A stretch of 64,000 nucleotides of DNA from Apis mellifera (Eukaryota > Arthropoda > Insecta > Hymenoptera > Apidae): contig NC_037639.1 of the NCBI RefSeq assembly GCF_003254395.2, forward strand, positions 6,221,001 through 6,285,000. The letters are read 5' to 3'. Within the stretch, counting starts at the first letter, position 1, and each line of letters starts with the position of its first letter. Below, piece after piece: positions 35,417 to 48,065 of the stretch. Under the pieces are notes generated by a model, which made no database searches, was not told the DNA's origin, and saw only the letters and a list, made by a program, of their open reading frames with translations. Made by a program: the position numbers and the translations under genes.

Positions 35417-37376
35417 TTACATTTTTTCCAAAGGTGTTAAACCAAGTAATTTCATACCTTGAGCAAGAATCATTTTTGCCACACGAAATAATAATAATCT
35501 TTGATTTGCTACATCACTTGGTTGATTTTTTATGTTCAATTTATTCCAAGCTATATTGATTGATTTACTAAAAAAAAATTTATAAATATATACAAAATTG
35601 CGTAAAATTAATGTACTTAAAATTTGAATATATATATATATATAAATATATACTATACTAACCATAAATGAAAAAGATAAATTGTTAATATACAGGGTTC
35701 TAATTCTTTATAAGACTTAAGTACAATTTCATCAAATTGACTAATTAATATAATCAAATTATCAACTTCTAATTCCTTTAAAAGATGTGGATCACATTCT
35801 GTTACTAACATAGCACCACATAATTCTTCTAAATTACATAAACGACAATGAGAATATTGTAATTTTATTCCACAATCACCTTTTACCTAATATTAAAATA
35901 TATTAAAATATATTTCTAATTAATAAATAATTAAAAAGTTTTAATTTATTTAAATAACTTACATCCAATATTGAATTCCAATGAAATATATAATTATTCA
36001 TTCTATTTTGTTTTAGATCATGAATAATTACACTAGATATACCCAAAATATCAGAAGTTTTATCAATTTCATCTAAAGGAACCTTAGTTGCTAAAACATA
36101 ATAATTTATTTGATAAAATATATAATATAATAATTTAAACATAATTTTTTAAATATTTGACTAATTATTATTTGACTATTAAGTTATGTTTTTGTTTTAT
36201 TTATGATAATAATATAAACTTACTTTTTATTTCTAGTTGTCTTTGTCTCATAATTTCCTTTGCTTTGTTTAAAATATCTTCTAAAAATATTACTTTCCCT
36301 TTTCTTGTACTCATACCTTGTATTTTTCCAAATTTGACATGTTCTAATCTATTTGCCCAAGATAATTTCATTTTATTTAAAATTTGAATTAAATTTATAA
36401 AATGATCACTCTGACCATTTTCTACAATATAATACATAGCATCAAATTTGTTTTTTTCAAACCTATCAATGGCAGCAGCAATATCTCGACTTAAATATAA
36501 AGTTGTACCATCACTTTTTAAAATTGGAACACTTTTTTGTTCATCTATATATATTACTTTCCTATTATGATTATCTAGTTTTAACAATTGCATTTCCTCC
36601 ATTGTATTAATTACTTTATTTATATTTTTAATAGTATACATAGACTCCCAATCATATTGATCAAAAATTATACCTAATCTTTTATAAATTTTTTCTAATT
36701 CTAAAACAGTAAATTGTTTAATTGTTTCCCAATTTTTATGAATTACATTATCTTTTAATTCTAATTGTTGAAATATTTTCTTAGCTTCTTCCTTCATATC
36801 TGGATTATTTTCAGCTAATTTATTAGCATCAACATAAACATTATATAATGTTTTAATAGGATTTTTTTGTATTTCTATATTATCAATTTTTGATAGCTTC
36901 ATTCCAAGATAAATATAACCAAACTGTGTACCCCAATCACCTAAATAATTTATTTTTGTAACTTGATTATGCAAAAAACTATTTAAATTAGCTATACAAT
37001 TTCCTATAATTGTAGAACGTAAATGGCCTATATGAAAAGGTTTAGCAATATTTAGAGAACTAAATTCTACTATAATATTTTTATTATCTATGAGTAGTGG
37101 TGGTGTAATACCAAAACAATTACTTTCTAAAATTTTCTTTATATATTTATCTCTTAATATATGAAAATATATCATATTATTTTTTATCATTACATCATCA
37201 AAAGATTCTTTTAAATTATTGTTTACATTTTTAATTTCATTTATTAAATTGTAATCTTTTGTTTTTAAAGGAAGTACAAAAGAATATATACCAATTTCTT
37301 TGTTAAATTTGACATATAAATTAGACATAATTTTATGTCGATATGCATTATTTTTATTTTCTAATGGTTCTATAAC
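35417..37376 (-). CDS. Mitochondrial arginyl-tRNA synthetase (RARS2)
   Basis: Class I aminoacyl-tRNA synthetase that charges mitochondrial tRNA-Arg. Minus-strand exons 36224-37376, 35963-36090, 35663-35886 and 35417-35567 join in phase. Diagnostic features: VEFSSLNIAKPFHIGHLRST (HIGH signature), INYLGDWGTQFGYIYLGMKL, SDGTTLYLSRDIAAAIDR, a KMSKS-equivalent loop GMSTRKG, and the C-terminus KLLGLTPLEKM, as in animal RARS2. The largest exon opens with an acceptor at 37377, so the protein should begin in an upstream exon. A 21-nt candidate at 37966-37986 completes a 558-aa ORF; otherwise the internal ATG giving MSNLYVKF (about 37328) would serve. Tail-to-tail with mRpS9 (about 270 bp between stops) and head-to-head with the ankyrin gene. 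Confidence 0.93.
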
Positions 37377-38383
37377 CTAAAACAAATTACATTTTTATTA
37401 TTTTTAAAATTTTATTTATTTAAAAAATTCTCTGCATTGTAGGTTCACAGGAATTTTTTAAATAACAAACAATTTATATAATATAAATATTTTTAATAAA
37501 TATATTTATAAATGTTAATTATATTTGTAGTTGTTGAAATAACCGGCATTATATATTGTGATATAAATTTTAAAATTATTTATAACTTATCTTAATTATA
37601 CATGTTATTGTATAATTAAGAAATTTATTATAAACATATTAGAAATTTGAAATTATAAAATTCAAATTGATTTTAAATATTATATAATTTTAAATTTTCT
37701 AAAAATTAAATGCATAAAATTAACATATAATATAACCTTTTTAAATATTATGCTTCTTATAAAGTTACTCATATTGCAATAATAATATTATTTTTATATT
37801 ATTTAAAATAAGATTTATAATACTTAAGTCTTTATAATATTTAATTTAATATGTAAAATATATTAGAATTTATAAATGTATAACTTTTTAAAAATTTTTA
37901 TTTCATAATGTATCATGGACAATTTGTCAGTGTACTATATGTTATTTTTCTAAACAAGCATTTACAGTAGAAAAAATCTTTTTCATAAAAATTTTAATTC
38001 TTATAAAAATGTTTATATTAATTAATATATTAGAATTAGAATAGAAATTATGTGAAAATAAAAAATGTATATTAATAATGATAGTATCATATAACCTTTA
38101 TATAAAAATAGTTATAAATCTTTTAAAAATTTTTTAAATGAATTTTAATAATGCTTATGATATGTAGTTAAAATAATTAGGTAAAATAAATCAATTATAT
38201 ATTATATCATTTGAATATAATAATATTTATTAGATAAAATTTTTTAAACTAAACGTAAATATAATATATTGTATATATTTCTATTAAAGTATTTTTTAAT
38301 TTAAAAATGTATATATATCTTATTATTTATAATTGTTTATGTATTATTTAATATTTTGTGATTTTGTGAAATATAATAAAAAT
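37377..38383. other. RARS2 first intron and divergent promoter region
   Basis: A/T-rich sequence between the solid RARS2 exon and the ankyrin-gene start, without another gene. The promoter(s) for the head-to-head pair should lie between about 37990 and 38380. Confidence 0.45.
37966..37986 (-). CDS. Candidate first coding exon of RARS2
   Basis: On the minus strand, ATG at 37984-37986 starts M-K-K-I-F-S-T, followed by donor GTAAAT. It ends in phase 0, which is what the next RARS2 exon needs. Basic and hydrophobic residues would suit the start of a mitochondrial presequence. The signal is short and chance is possible. Confidence 0.4.
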
Positions 38384-39544
38384 ATGGAAAATCAAATTCA
38401 TTCTGAACTAATTATAAAAGAAGAAGAGGAAGAAGAAGAAGAAAAAGAACAAAAATGTGAAACTAAAAATATTGTTTGTGATGGGGAATCAACAATTGGT
38501 ATCAGACCAAGACCATTAATTTGTAAACCAGAAAATGTAAATATTGGATGTAAATCCGAACCTATAGAAACCAAGTGGCATTGGGCTCCAGGAGCATGGC
38601 AAGATGCTACAAGAACTAGTGCTTTTCAACCATATAAGGTTTATATAATTTTTTATATATATTATTTAAAGTATTTAAGTAAAATATACATATAAGCACA
38701 TCTTCAATCTAATATTTTTTTTTTAGCCTCCTACTATACTTACTAATTTACAAAGAGGTAATACCCAAACAGAAATACCTCAACTTTATAGTGGTAGTGA
38801 TATTACATTTCATACATTAGCTGGTCAAGGTGAACTTACACCTGAACATATACATCCAAGTATGTTATATTATGTATATAAAATATTTTTATAGGTAAAA
38901 ATGATTATATACATAAATGTATATTATAATTAAATTATTGTTAATAAATTATTATAAAGATACTATAGACACACCTGATGAAAAAGGTTTAACTGGTCTT
39001 ATGTGGGCTGCGGGATATGGACAATTAGGTAGTGCACGGCAATTACTTAAAGCTGGTGCTAATAAGAATTACCGTGGTCTTAATGGAGAAACACCTTTGC
39101 ATTTAGCAGCTGCTTATGGACACCATGATCTTGTAAAATTATTATTAAATCATGATGCAGATTCGAATGCAAGTGATGAGGTATGTGTTCATAATTTTTA
39201 TTAAATAAAAATTTGAAAATTAATTTTTTTTTTTTAATAATAATAAAGGAAGGAAATACACCTTTAATATATGGAGCATATGGTGATCATCCACATGTAT
39301 GTTATGAATTATTATCCAGAGGTGCTGATATAACACATCGTAATATGTACAATATAAGTGCTTATCATGCAGCAATATTAAATAATTCATTAACTGGTAA
39401 GCAAAAATCAAATATTAAATATTTTTAGCAAATTATATAAAATATTAAAAAATTATTCCAATAAATTATTTTTCAGCTAAAGCAGTTATTGAAAATTATT
39501 TGATACAACAAGTGATAAATATACCACCAGATATATTGCAATAA
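38384..39544 (+). CDS. ANKRA2/RFXANK-family ankyrin-repeat protein
   Basis: Five exons (38384-38638, 38727-38859, 38960-39180, 39249-39396, 39477-39544) give 274 aa. The N-terminus carries a Glu-rich run; TILTNLQRGN then leads into ankyrin repeats (about 135-250: GLTGLMWAAGYGQLGSARQL, GETPLHLAAAYGHHDLVKLL, GNTPLIYGAYGDHPHVCYEL, a weaker fourth), ending VIENYLIQQVINI. The LTN..RGN, LAGQGE and VIE..L landmarks match ANKRA2/RFXANK. In vertebrates these bind PxLPxI-type peptides (class IIa HDACs, LRP2) or form part of the RFX complex; the insect role is not evident. Two introns end in AAAG rather than the usual pyrimidine-AG. ATG 38384 gives MENQIHS; an in-frame ATG at 38339 is less likely. Confidence 0.85.
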
Positions 39545-40231
39545 AATAATATAATGCAAATAATATAAAAATGATTTTTTAATATTAACAGATTTTAAAA
39601 GGTTGTGAAGATTACACATAATGATATTTAAATATTAGTTGAATATTTTAAGTTTTTATTTTTAATTCTATATAATTATTTATAGCAAATATTTTTAAAA
39701 AATGCATTATTAGTGAATGAAATTTATATTTTTAATTTTTATAAACAAAAAATTTTACAGAAAATTTGTCAATTATATTTATACATATTCAATGAGTAAA
39801 TTAAATGATAAATAAATTTTTGCTTACTTATAAAAAGTGCAAATAAAATTCTTTTAAAACTATTAATATGAGATATTTTGTATATATGTGTACAAATATT
39901 TATAATACCTTATATTAATTTCATCCTCTTTTTTATTTCTCAGAAAGATATAATTTTTTATTTATATTTGCAAAAGATATATAATAATTTTGTTCTTAAA
40001 CATAGAATATATTTTTGCATTTCCAAGAATGAAAAAATATAAACATAATTTTCAAAGGGTATATAATAATATACCTTTAAAAATAAAAAATATTTTTGCA
40101 TTTTTAAGGATGAAAAAAATATAAACAATAAATGCACCTAATAATACTATTGAAAATAACAGAAACAAATGAATGTAAATATAAGAATGAATTAATATTC
40201 TGTTAAAAACTTAGATTATTCCATTATATTG

Positions 40232-40268
<37 letters not shown>

Positions 40269-40757
40269 CGCGTGTGTGAAAAAATATTTCCATATTTTGT
40301 AAATAATATATGTATCTAGTTTTAGTAAAAAGTTTTGCAACTACAAAACTCATAAAGAAACAGTTTGAAAAAATTAAAATAAAATTAATGTATATAATTC
40401 TTGCATGTTAATAATAGTAAGTGTAATTCATAAAATCTTCGATAATATTTTTTTACCAATTATAAAATATCTGTATACAATTTCCTGTAATAGTTTAATA
40501 TTAGACATGTACTAAATTGAAACTAATTGTTCAATTAATATGTATATGTATATATACATATGCTTGCATATATATATATGCTTGAAATTCATTCAAGCAT
40601 CCATTGGTAAAATAATGGTTGTATGAGAATAAAATTATAATCTGAATGATAAATAAGCTGAAAATCTTTATCTTTGAAATTCCAATGGACAGTGCTAGTT
40701 TTGTATTTTTGTACATACTTAGCACGAGCAATTATCTTATTATATAATAGATATATT
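39545..40757. other. Convergent 3' region of ankyrin and delta-COP genes
   Basis: 3'-UTR-type sequence with no coding content. It contains a TG microsatellite (40233-40266). The two transcripts probably end here on opposite strands. Confidence 0.5.
40233..40266. repeat. (TG)n microsatellite
   Basis: About 16 TG dinucleotides in a row, followed by an imperfect gcgcgtgtgtg tail. Confidence 0.95.
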
Positions 40758-43404
40758 TTATACCACTTCATAATTATCAGTAAAGAAAACTGTCTCCACT
40801 GAATATTTAACAGGACTTTCATCTTCTACAAGTAAGACTTCAGTTACCTATAAAAATTATAAATTTGTTTAATTATATACATATATCAATACTGAAACTT
40901 ATTTCATTTTTTTTTAATTATATAAATAATATGAATAAAAGATAATTTACTTTAATATTGACATATGATGTCTTAGATGAAAATGAAACAAGAAGAGGGA
41001 AAAAATCTGCAGGAGTAGAAGAAGGTGCTGAGAATTCCATTGAACCTGACTTCGTTGTTGCATCAACCACTGGTAAAGACCATACAAGTGTATTTCGTCG
41101 TGCTTCATGTGTATATTGTCCATCGCATTCGCTTACTATAGGATTACATCCCATAGGTAATGGAATATTTATTTGAACATCATTTAATTCTAGATTAATC
41201 TGTTCTAATTCATATTCTATATTCACATCACATCCACCTTCTCCATTTTCAGATGGCCAACAATTAACTATTTTAAATAATAAAAAAATTATCTATTTAT
41301 TATATATTATATATACATTAAAATTTATTTTAAAAAATTTAACATTGTAATTAATTTGTATTCAGTAAATGATTCCTACTTGAAATAGGTAATGCTGTCT
41401 CATCTTGAGCTTGCAATCGCCATTTTAATACTCCAACATCAGTATTTAATGGAAATGGTTTTGTAGGAATTTTTAAGCCTATCTGACCACGTGTTCTGAA
41501 TAATTCTTTATCCACATTAGGATGTGTTTGTACTTGAACCCCTCTTGTATCTCTGTTTTCTAATTGTACACGAATTCGACCCCATTTTTCATCCGAAATA
41601 TGTAATGTCACTAAACCATGCAATTCAAAATGTTGTAAACCACCATCTCGACCAATTCTGACATTAAGACGTTCTTCTTGTCGTAAATGAACTCTTAATA
41701 TAAAAGAAATAATTATAAAATTTATTAAGAATATATATCTACATATAAAATAAATAAATATCTTACGGTTCAGTATTGATTATCTGTGGTGTAAGTGATG
41801 TTGGTTTTGCACCAGTTGTAGGTAAGGGAGTTGTTACAACATTTTCTCCTTCTTCTTTTAATTGATCTACAAATGAATCAACATCACGAGATTTTCCTCC
41901 CAATTTCATTGCACCTGGTCCAGCATTGACAGGTTTTCTGTATATATACATAATAAAAAATATTTCTATAATATAATTTTTATTAAAATTATTTTCATAT
42001 TATATTATTTCTTACTGTGTTGGTGTATATGAAGGTCTAACTGGTTCTGGTACAAAATTAATAGTATCTCTTGCATTAAGTGTTGGTGTAAAGTTACCAC
42101 TGCTTCCATAAGAATTACCAAATCCAGGATTTTTAATACCGCTTTTTTTAACTGCTTCCATTCTTTGTCTTTGCAATTCTTTTGCTTTTTCACGCATTTT
42201 ATTTCTAGCTTCTCTTTCTTGAGTCATTCTTACAGCTTGATAAACTTTTTCTTCATGTGAATCCATTTCTACAAATGTTCTAATTTGTGCTAAATTAACA
42301 CTTTCTCTGTATCCTAATGCAACTATTTCATCAAATGCAAATATCAAATTGAATGCATTTTCAGCTATTTCAAGTTCATCCATTGAACTACAATATTCTG
42401 GAATCTATAAATTTATTATGTAAACTTATATATTAATCAAATCATTTATTGATATTTATAAATATCAATTAAATGACAAATGAGTAAAAAAATAAAAAAG
42501 CAAAGAAAGAATTTTTATTATATACTTACAACTCTTGCAAAAAGCCTCAATGTTTCTAAATCTTCTAATATATTACTGGCTTTTGTTGTAATTAATAACA
42601 TATATACTTTTTCCAAAGGTTGATAGACATATCTCACAGATTCTGTCTCTACAAATGTATGTTGTTTGCCAGAACTCATTAACTTTGGAAATGCAGCAAG
42701 TAAACCTTCTATTCTAGCTTTTGTCATTTCCACAAATTGACGAGAAATAATAGCTAAAATTTATAAATTATTAAATTTTATTTGTTAATCATAATTAACA
42801 ATAAACAAAATATAAACAAATTAATATGTTAAATGTAAAAATATATATATATAAATCATATGAAAAAATATATATATATTTCAGCAATATTATAAATATT
42901 TAAAGTATTTTAAGTAAAATTATTATAAAGAATATTATTTGCAATATATAATATAAAATATCTAGTTTAAGATAGAATTCACAACTAAAAAATGTGAAAA
43001 ATTAGAAATATGTGAAAGATTTAAAATATAATTAACCGAATATATATATATGTATATTATATTATATTAAGAGAAGAAAATTATAATCATTTGACAATTA
43101 AAAAAAATAATTATGTGTAACATCAAGCTATGAACAGACATATACATATATAAACAGATGCGATTAGAAAAAATAAGTTTTACTTACTTTTGCCTGCTTT
43201 TGTGCAAACTGCTGCAGCAATAAGTACCTTAAAGAGTAACAAATAATTTAGTAATGTAAGACATTTTAACTTTTTATGTTTTAATATCAATCACGAGAGG
43301 TGATTGACATCTGTGATAACTTTTACTATACGATCTTATAATAAATATCTTTTATAATTTAGATATATTGTCAATGACTCAAATCATTAATAAATACTTA
43401 CCAT
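40758..43404 (-). CDS. Coatomer subunit delta (delta-COP)
   Basis: COPI coat subunit for Golgi-to-ER retrieval. Eight coding exons on the minus strand: 43402-43404, 43188-43227, 42530-42753, 42016-42404, 41767-41937, 41380-41693, 40951-41267 and 40758-40847, giving 515 aa in phase. The first coding exon holds only the ATG, followed directly by GTAAGT. N-terminal longin-type domain: VLIAAAVCTKAGKTIISRQF, TRLF-type ETLRLFARVV. A linker helix (EAVKKSG) and Gly/Ser/Pro-rich region follow, then the mu-homology domain (about 270-515) with VQLENRDTRGVQVQTHPNVD, CDVNIEYELEQINLELNDV and the end TVFFTDNYEVV. All landmarks match ARCN1. Head-to-head with Spartan. Confidence 0.95.
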
Positions 43405-44443
43405 TTTGCTGAATTATTTTGATACGATATATATTGTACGATTAACCTAATATAATTTTTACATAAGCCAATCTTCCATCCACATCATATATACAAATAT
43501 GAGATTACAAGCAGAGGGCGTACTATGCTGACGTGTGGCATGACGAAGTGTTATAAACCACGAATTAGAACATTTAAAAGAATGGGATATTTCTGAATAT
43601 TCTGATATTATGTGTACTTATATGTCATTATATTTGTTTTTTTTTTGATATTACCTTTTTAATAATAAGATTTGTAAAAAATCGTATCTTTTGTCTCATT
43701 TCAATACAGACAATCTACAATATATATATATATATATATATGTATGCTATTACAGAGAACAAAAACGAAAGTAAGAAATATAGATGAAAATAAAAAAATA
43801 GAATTATCAAAAATTACTAAATACAAATTCACGTTCAATGTTTCTACTGAATCAAATTTCATATTATTCTAATTATATGCAATAATAAATAAAACTATAT
43901 ATAATAAAATTACACACACTACATATATGTATTTAATAAAACTATGATTCTACATATTTATACTATATTTTTTTGAATATTTAAATAATTAAAATAATAA
44001 TAAAATAATTGTTTAATTGCATATTTACTTATTTTCAATTTCTAATAACAATAACTATTATGTAATTATATTATAAATATATATATTATAATATATCATA
44101 ATATATTATAAATATTTATACTATTGATATTTATTTTAGAAAGTTTTGAAAAATGCACATTTTAATTCTAAGAAAAATAAATATATAATAATCAAAAAAT
44201 AAATAAATAAATATAATAATTTTAAACAAATAATTTTATATTAATTGTAATAATTGAATATTTATGAATATTTTATATGTTAAACGTGAAGAAGAAAAAA
44301 TAACAGAAGGAAATAAAAAAAGTGTCATTGATATTATAGTTAAACGGAAAATTTAATGATATAAATTTAACGAATTTATTAAATACATTTTTATTTGTAT
44401 CTATGAATTTTTATATTGTTTTTATCAATATTTATAAATTACG
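43405..44443. promoter_or_regulatory. Divergent delta-COP/Spartan promoter region
   Basis: About 1 kb between two start codons transcribed apart. Just upstream of delta-COP, 43490-43570 is a mixed-composition block containing TGACGTGTGGCA (TGACGTGT at 43529-43536), which resembles CREB3/CrebA or XBP1-type sites of secretory-pathway genes. The remainder is A/T-rich with an (AT)n tract at about 43720-43741. Confidence 0.4.
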
Positions 44444-46791
44444 ATGAAAAAATCACAAAAATCTCGTGATTTTGAATTAGCTTATGAATTACAACAACAA
44501 GATTATTGTTTTGGATTAACAGAAAATGCAGTTTTACCAAAAAGTGTAAGTTCTTTTTTGATATTATAGTTTTTTATTATTATTATATATTAGTAATATA
44601 TATATATATATATTTATTTATTTATTTATATTATTATTTTAAAAAATTTAGAAAGATGAAGAAAATTATAAACCAAGAACTTTAATTGATCAAACTTTAG
44701 AATTAATTGATCCAACACCTAATATTCATACATTGTTTATGCAATTTAATGAACGTTTTTTTTGGAATGTTTTACTTTCTGTAGAAGTTAAATGGAGTCC
44801 TAGAATGACAAGGTAATTCATTTTATTTAAAAAATTTTAGATTATTTTAGAAAATTTATTAATGATTTATTGTATAAATATATATATATATATATTATAT
44901 TTATATAAATTTATATATTATAGCTGTGCAGGTATATGCACTTTTCATCCTCGAAATCGACAATGTGTAATTTCACTTAGTGCACCATTATTAAAACTTA
45001 GACCCAGGAAAGATCTAGTTGAAACTTTATTGGTAAGATTTCTCTAATAATAATTATTATGTAATAATAATATTATGTTTAAGTATTAACTATTATTAAT
45101 TATTAATAATTAACTATTATTTTTTATTTGTTTGAAATATATATTATAGCATGAAATGATTCATGGCTATTTGTTTCTTACAAACAATAATCGTGATAGA
45201 GATGGACATGGTCCAGAATTTTGCAAACATATGGACAGAATAAATAGAGTAGCTGGAACAAAAATAACTGTAATATATTTTATGATTATCTATAATAAAA
45301 TAAATATAATAATTTATAATTTTAACATTTTTTTAAATTTTTTATATATAGATATATCACAATTTTCATGATGAAGTTAAATTATATCAACAACATTGGT
45401 GGAGATGTAATGGTCCTTGTCAGAAGAGAGCTCCATATTTTGGAACAGTACGGAGAGCTATGAATCGTGCACCAGGTCCAACTGATTTTTGGTGGAAAGA
45501 ACATCAACAAACTTGTGGCGGTCAATTTATTAAAATTAAAGAACCAGAAAATTTTAAAGCAAAATCTTCAAATAATAAACAAAAGATAAAGTCTAAAAAT
45601 GATAACTTATCAAATAATATGTTTAATTGGCTTTCAAAAAGTTCTCCATCTAGCTCTCCAAAACCATTATCTACATTCATTCCTAAGAATATTAAGTCAG
45701 ATATAAATAATCAAAATTATACAAATGGATTTCAAAAACTTGGAAATACTACAAATAATGTTCATGGTTGGGGTATAGGAGGTCCAAATAGTTCAAATAA
45801 TTCACAAAAACATAATAGTCCTAGTACTAATAAAATTTCTAATACACCTAAATTTTCATCTTCTGGAATGATTGGTGGTTCTAATACAGGACGAAGTAAC
45901 TTGTTGAATAAATTATATAATATTGATCATAATAAAAATATGAATAAAAATACTGCATTAAAACAAACAATAAATTCACCAATTAATACTATAAGAATTG
46001 AAAAATCTATTGCAAATATTCAATCATTAAATGAAATACAAAAACTTGTAAAATGTCCAATATGCAATAATTTTATATTAAATGATAAAATAAATGAACA
46101 TATAGATTTTTGTCTAATAACAAAAAATAAAAAAAGAGATAAAAATGATAAAAAAATTACAATAAAGAATTATGATAATGATAATTTTACAAAATCTGAA
46201 ATAAGATCAAATAATTCTCCATTTGCACAAAAAAGAAAAGATAATTCAATTATATTTTCAAATAAACAACCAAAATTAGATGAAATACAAAATTTTAGAA
46301 AAACAAATTGTCCTATTTGTAACAAGAGTTTTGATTTTATAAATATAAATGAACATATTGATAAATGTTTAAAAACAGATAAACAAAATGATAATTTAAT
46401 TACATTAGATGATATTGAAAGTAATAGAAATGTAAATGAAAGTATAATTTCTATTAGTAGTACATCTAGTGATGATTTATCAATTATTGAAAATGTTGAT
46501 CATAATACAAAATTTAAAGAAAATGTAACTCATATTATGTCACATAATTGTTTAGTTTGTAATGAACTTATTCCTATTGGAATATCTTTAAGTAATCATT
46601 TAGAAGATTGTATTGGAAATGTATTTAATGATGATTCATTTTTATCAGTTGATTATGATAATAACGAAGCATCGAATGTAATTTCAGAAATATCAATTGA
46701 ACAATCTAAGTATCCTTGTCCTGTTTGTATGCAATTAATAATAGAATCTCAAATGAATCAACATTTAGATGTATGTCTTACAATTGCATGA
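44444..46791 (+). CDS. Spartan/SPRTN DNA-protein-crosslink protease
   Basis: DNA-dependent metalloprotease that cleaves proteins crosslinked to DNA. Exons 44444-44545, 44652-44812, 44924-45032, 45150-45269 and 45352-46791 give 643 aa. SprT domain: HEMIH at 125-129 (zinc ligands H125 and H129, catalytic E126) with the third ligand in DGHG (H144), then a WWRC..PC segment (HWWRCNGPCQKRAPYFGTV) and FWWKEHQQTCGG. A low-complexity Asn/Ser/Lys linker follows. The C-terminus has four UBZ4-like fingers beginning at C399, C484, C564 and C620, each C-x2-C-x11/12-H-x3-C. One UBZ is usual in the human protein. FSSSGMIGG could be a p97-binding SHP-like box, weakly supported. The Drosophila counterpart is maternal haploid. 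Very A/T-biased codons, as in its neighbours. Confidence 0.92.
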
Positions 46792-47277
46792 ATAAAATAA
46801 GTTCTATATTAAGTAATAAAAATAAAATAATAATATATTAAAATATAGTAAAAAATATTGAGTAATTTAAATTTTGTTATATGTATTAATTATATTATAG
46901 ATATTAAAATTATATTAATTTTCCTTTTATTATATTTATTTTGTACTATTTATTTATTGAATAAATTTTCTATAAAATAATTTTGTTATTATATTTTATT
47001 AAATAATAGTGTAATAGAAATAAAAAAATATTTTTGATATATAGATGTAATCTGAACTATTTATTTTAATTTTTAAATTCTTGACACAATAGCTTTATTA
47101 TTAAATTTGTTACATTCTGAAAAATAAATTGATGATGAAAATATTAATAGATTAATATATAAAAAATATATATTTGTAAATAGCAATATAATTTTTTACA
47201 ACTTAATTTTAATTTTTTTATAGTTATATTTGTTAGAAATAAAAATTTCTAATAAACATATTTAAAATATTGAGTAT

Positions 47278-47330
<53 letters not shown>

Positions 47331-47420
47331 TATCAATATATATATATAATACATATATCAACATAAGTTCCTTATATTAAATCCACTTTTTATAAATAAA
47401 ATATTAGTTTTTTGTATAAA
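46792..47420. other. Convergent 3' region of Spartan and vitellogenin-like genes
   Basis: A/T-rich 3' flanks containing a long TA then CA microsatellite (47279-47331). No gene seen. Confidence 0.55.
47279..47331. repeat. (TA)n(CA)n compound microsatellite
   Basis: A long TA run passes into CACACACACA and resumes as shorter TA tracts. Confidence 0.95.
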
Positions 47421-48026
47421 TTATAATTTTTCATATAAATTATTAATATCAAGAAAGTCTAATACACATAAGCCACAACTAAATTCTAATAAATATGTTG
47501 GAAAAAACAAGAGAATTTGTTCTTGAGTCCAATGCATATATAAATAGAGATTAGGAACTATAATATCAATAGTATTATCATCCAATCTTACTCTGAAACA
47601 TATATGATTTATAAAATAAATGTTTTTTTATTTAAAAATATTATTAATTTTTTTAATTACCTTTTTGAACCTAATGAGTGAAATATAAAGTTTTGTGGCA
47701 ATGGAATATACATTGTATTATTATACAATGTTCCTCCAGTTTGATTAGGTATGATTCGTACTGTATCTATTTCATCATATATATTAATATTAATACCATA
47801 TAAATCATTTCGTGCTGTTAATGCATACTTTGGATTTTCGCTATAACAATGACCAAGCAATAGAACTTCAGGCTTGTCATGAAAAGAATAAGTGACATTG
47901 TGAATTGATCTTATATAGTCAGGTGTCACAATACATGTGCCTAAATTTGGAAGTGATTAAGACAGGTAAGGTACTGTAATCAAATAGAATGAATTCTGCA
48001 GATACAAATAATGAACTAATTATGAA

Positions 48027-48065
<39 letters not shown>

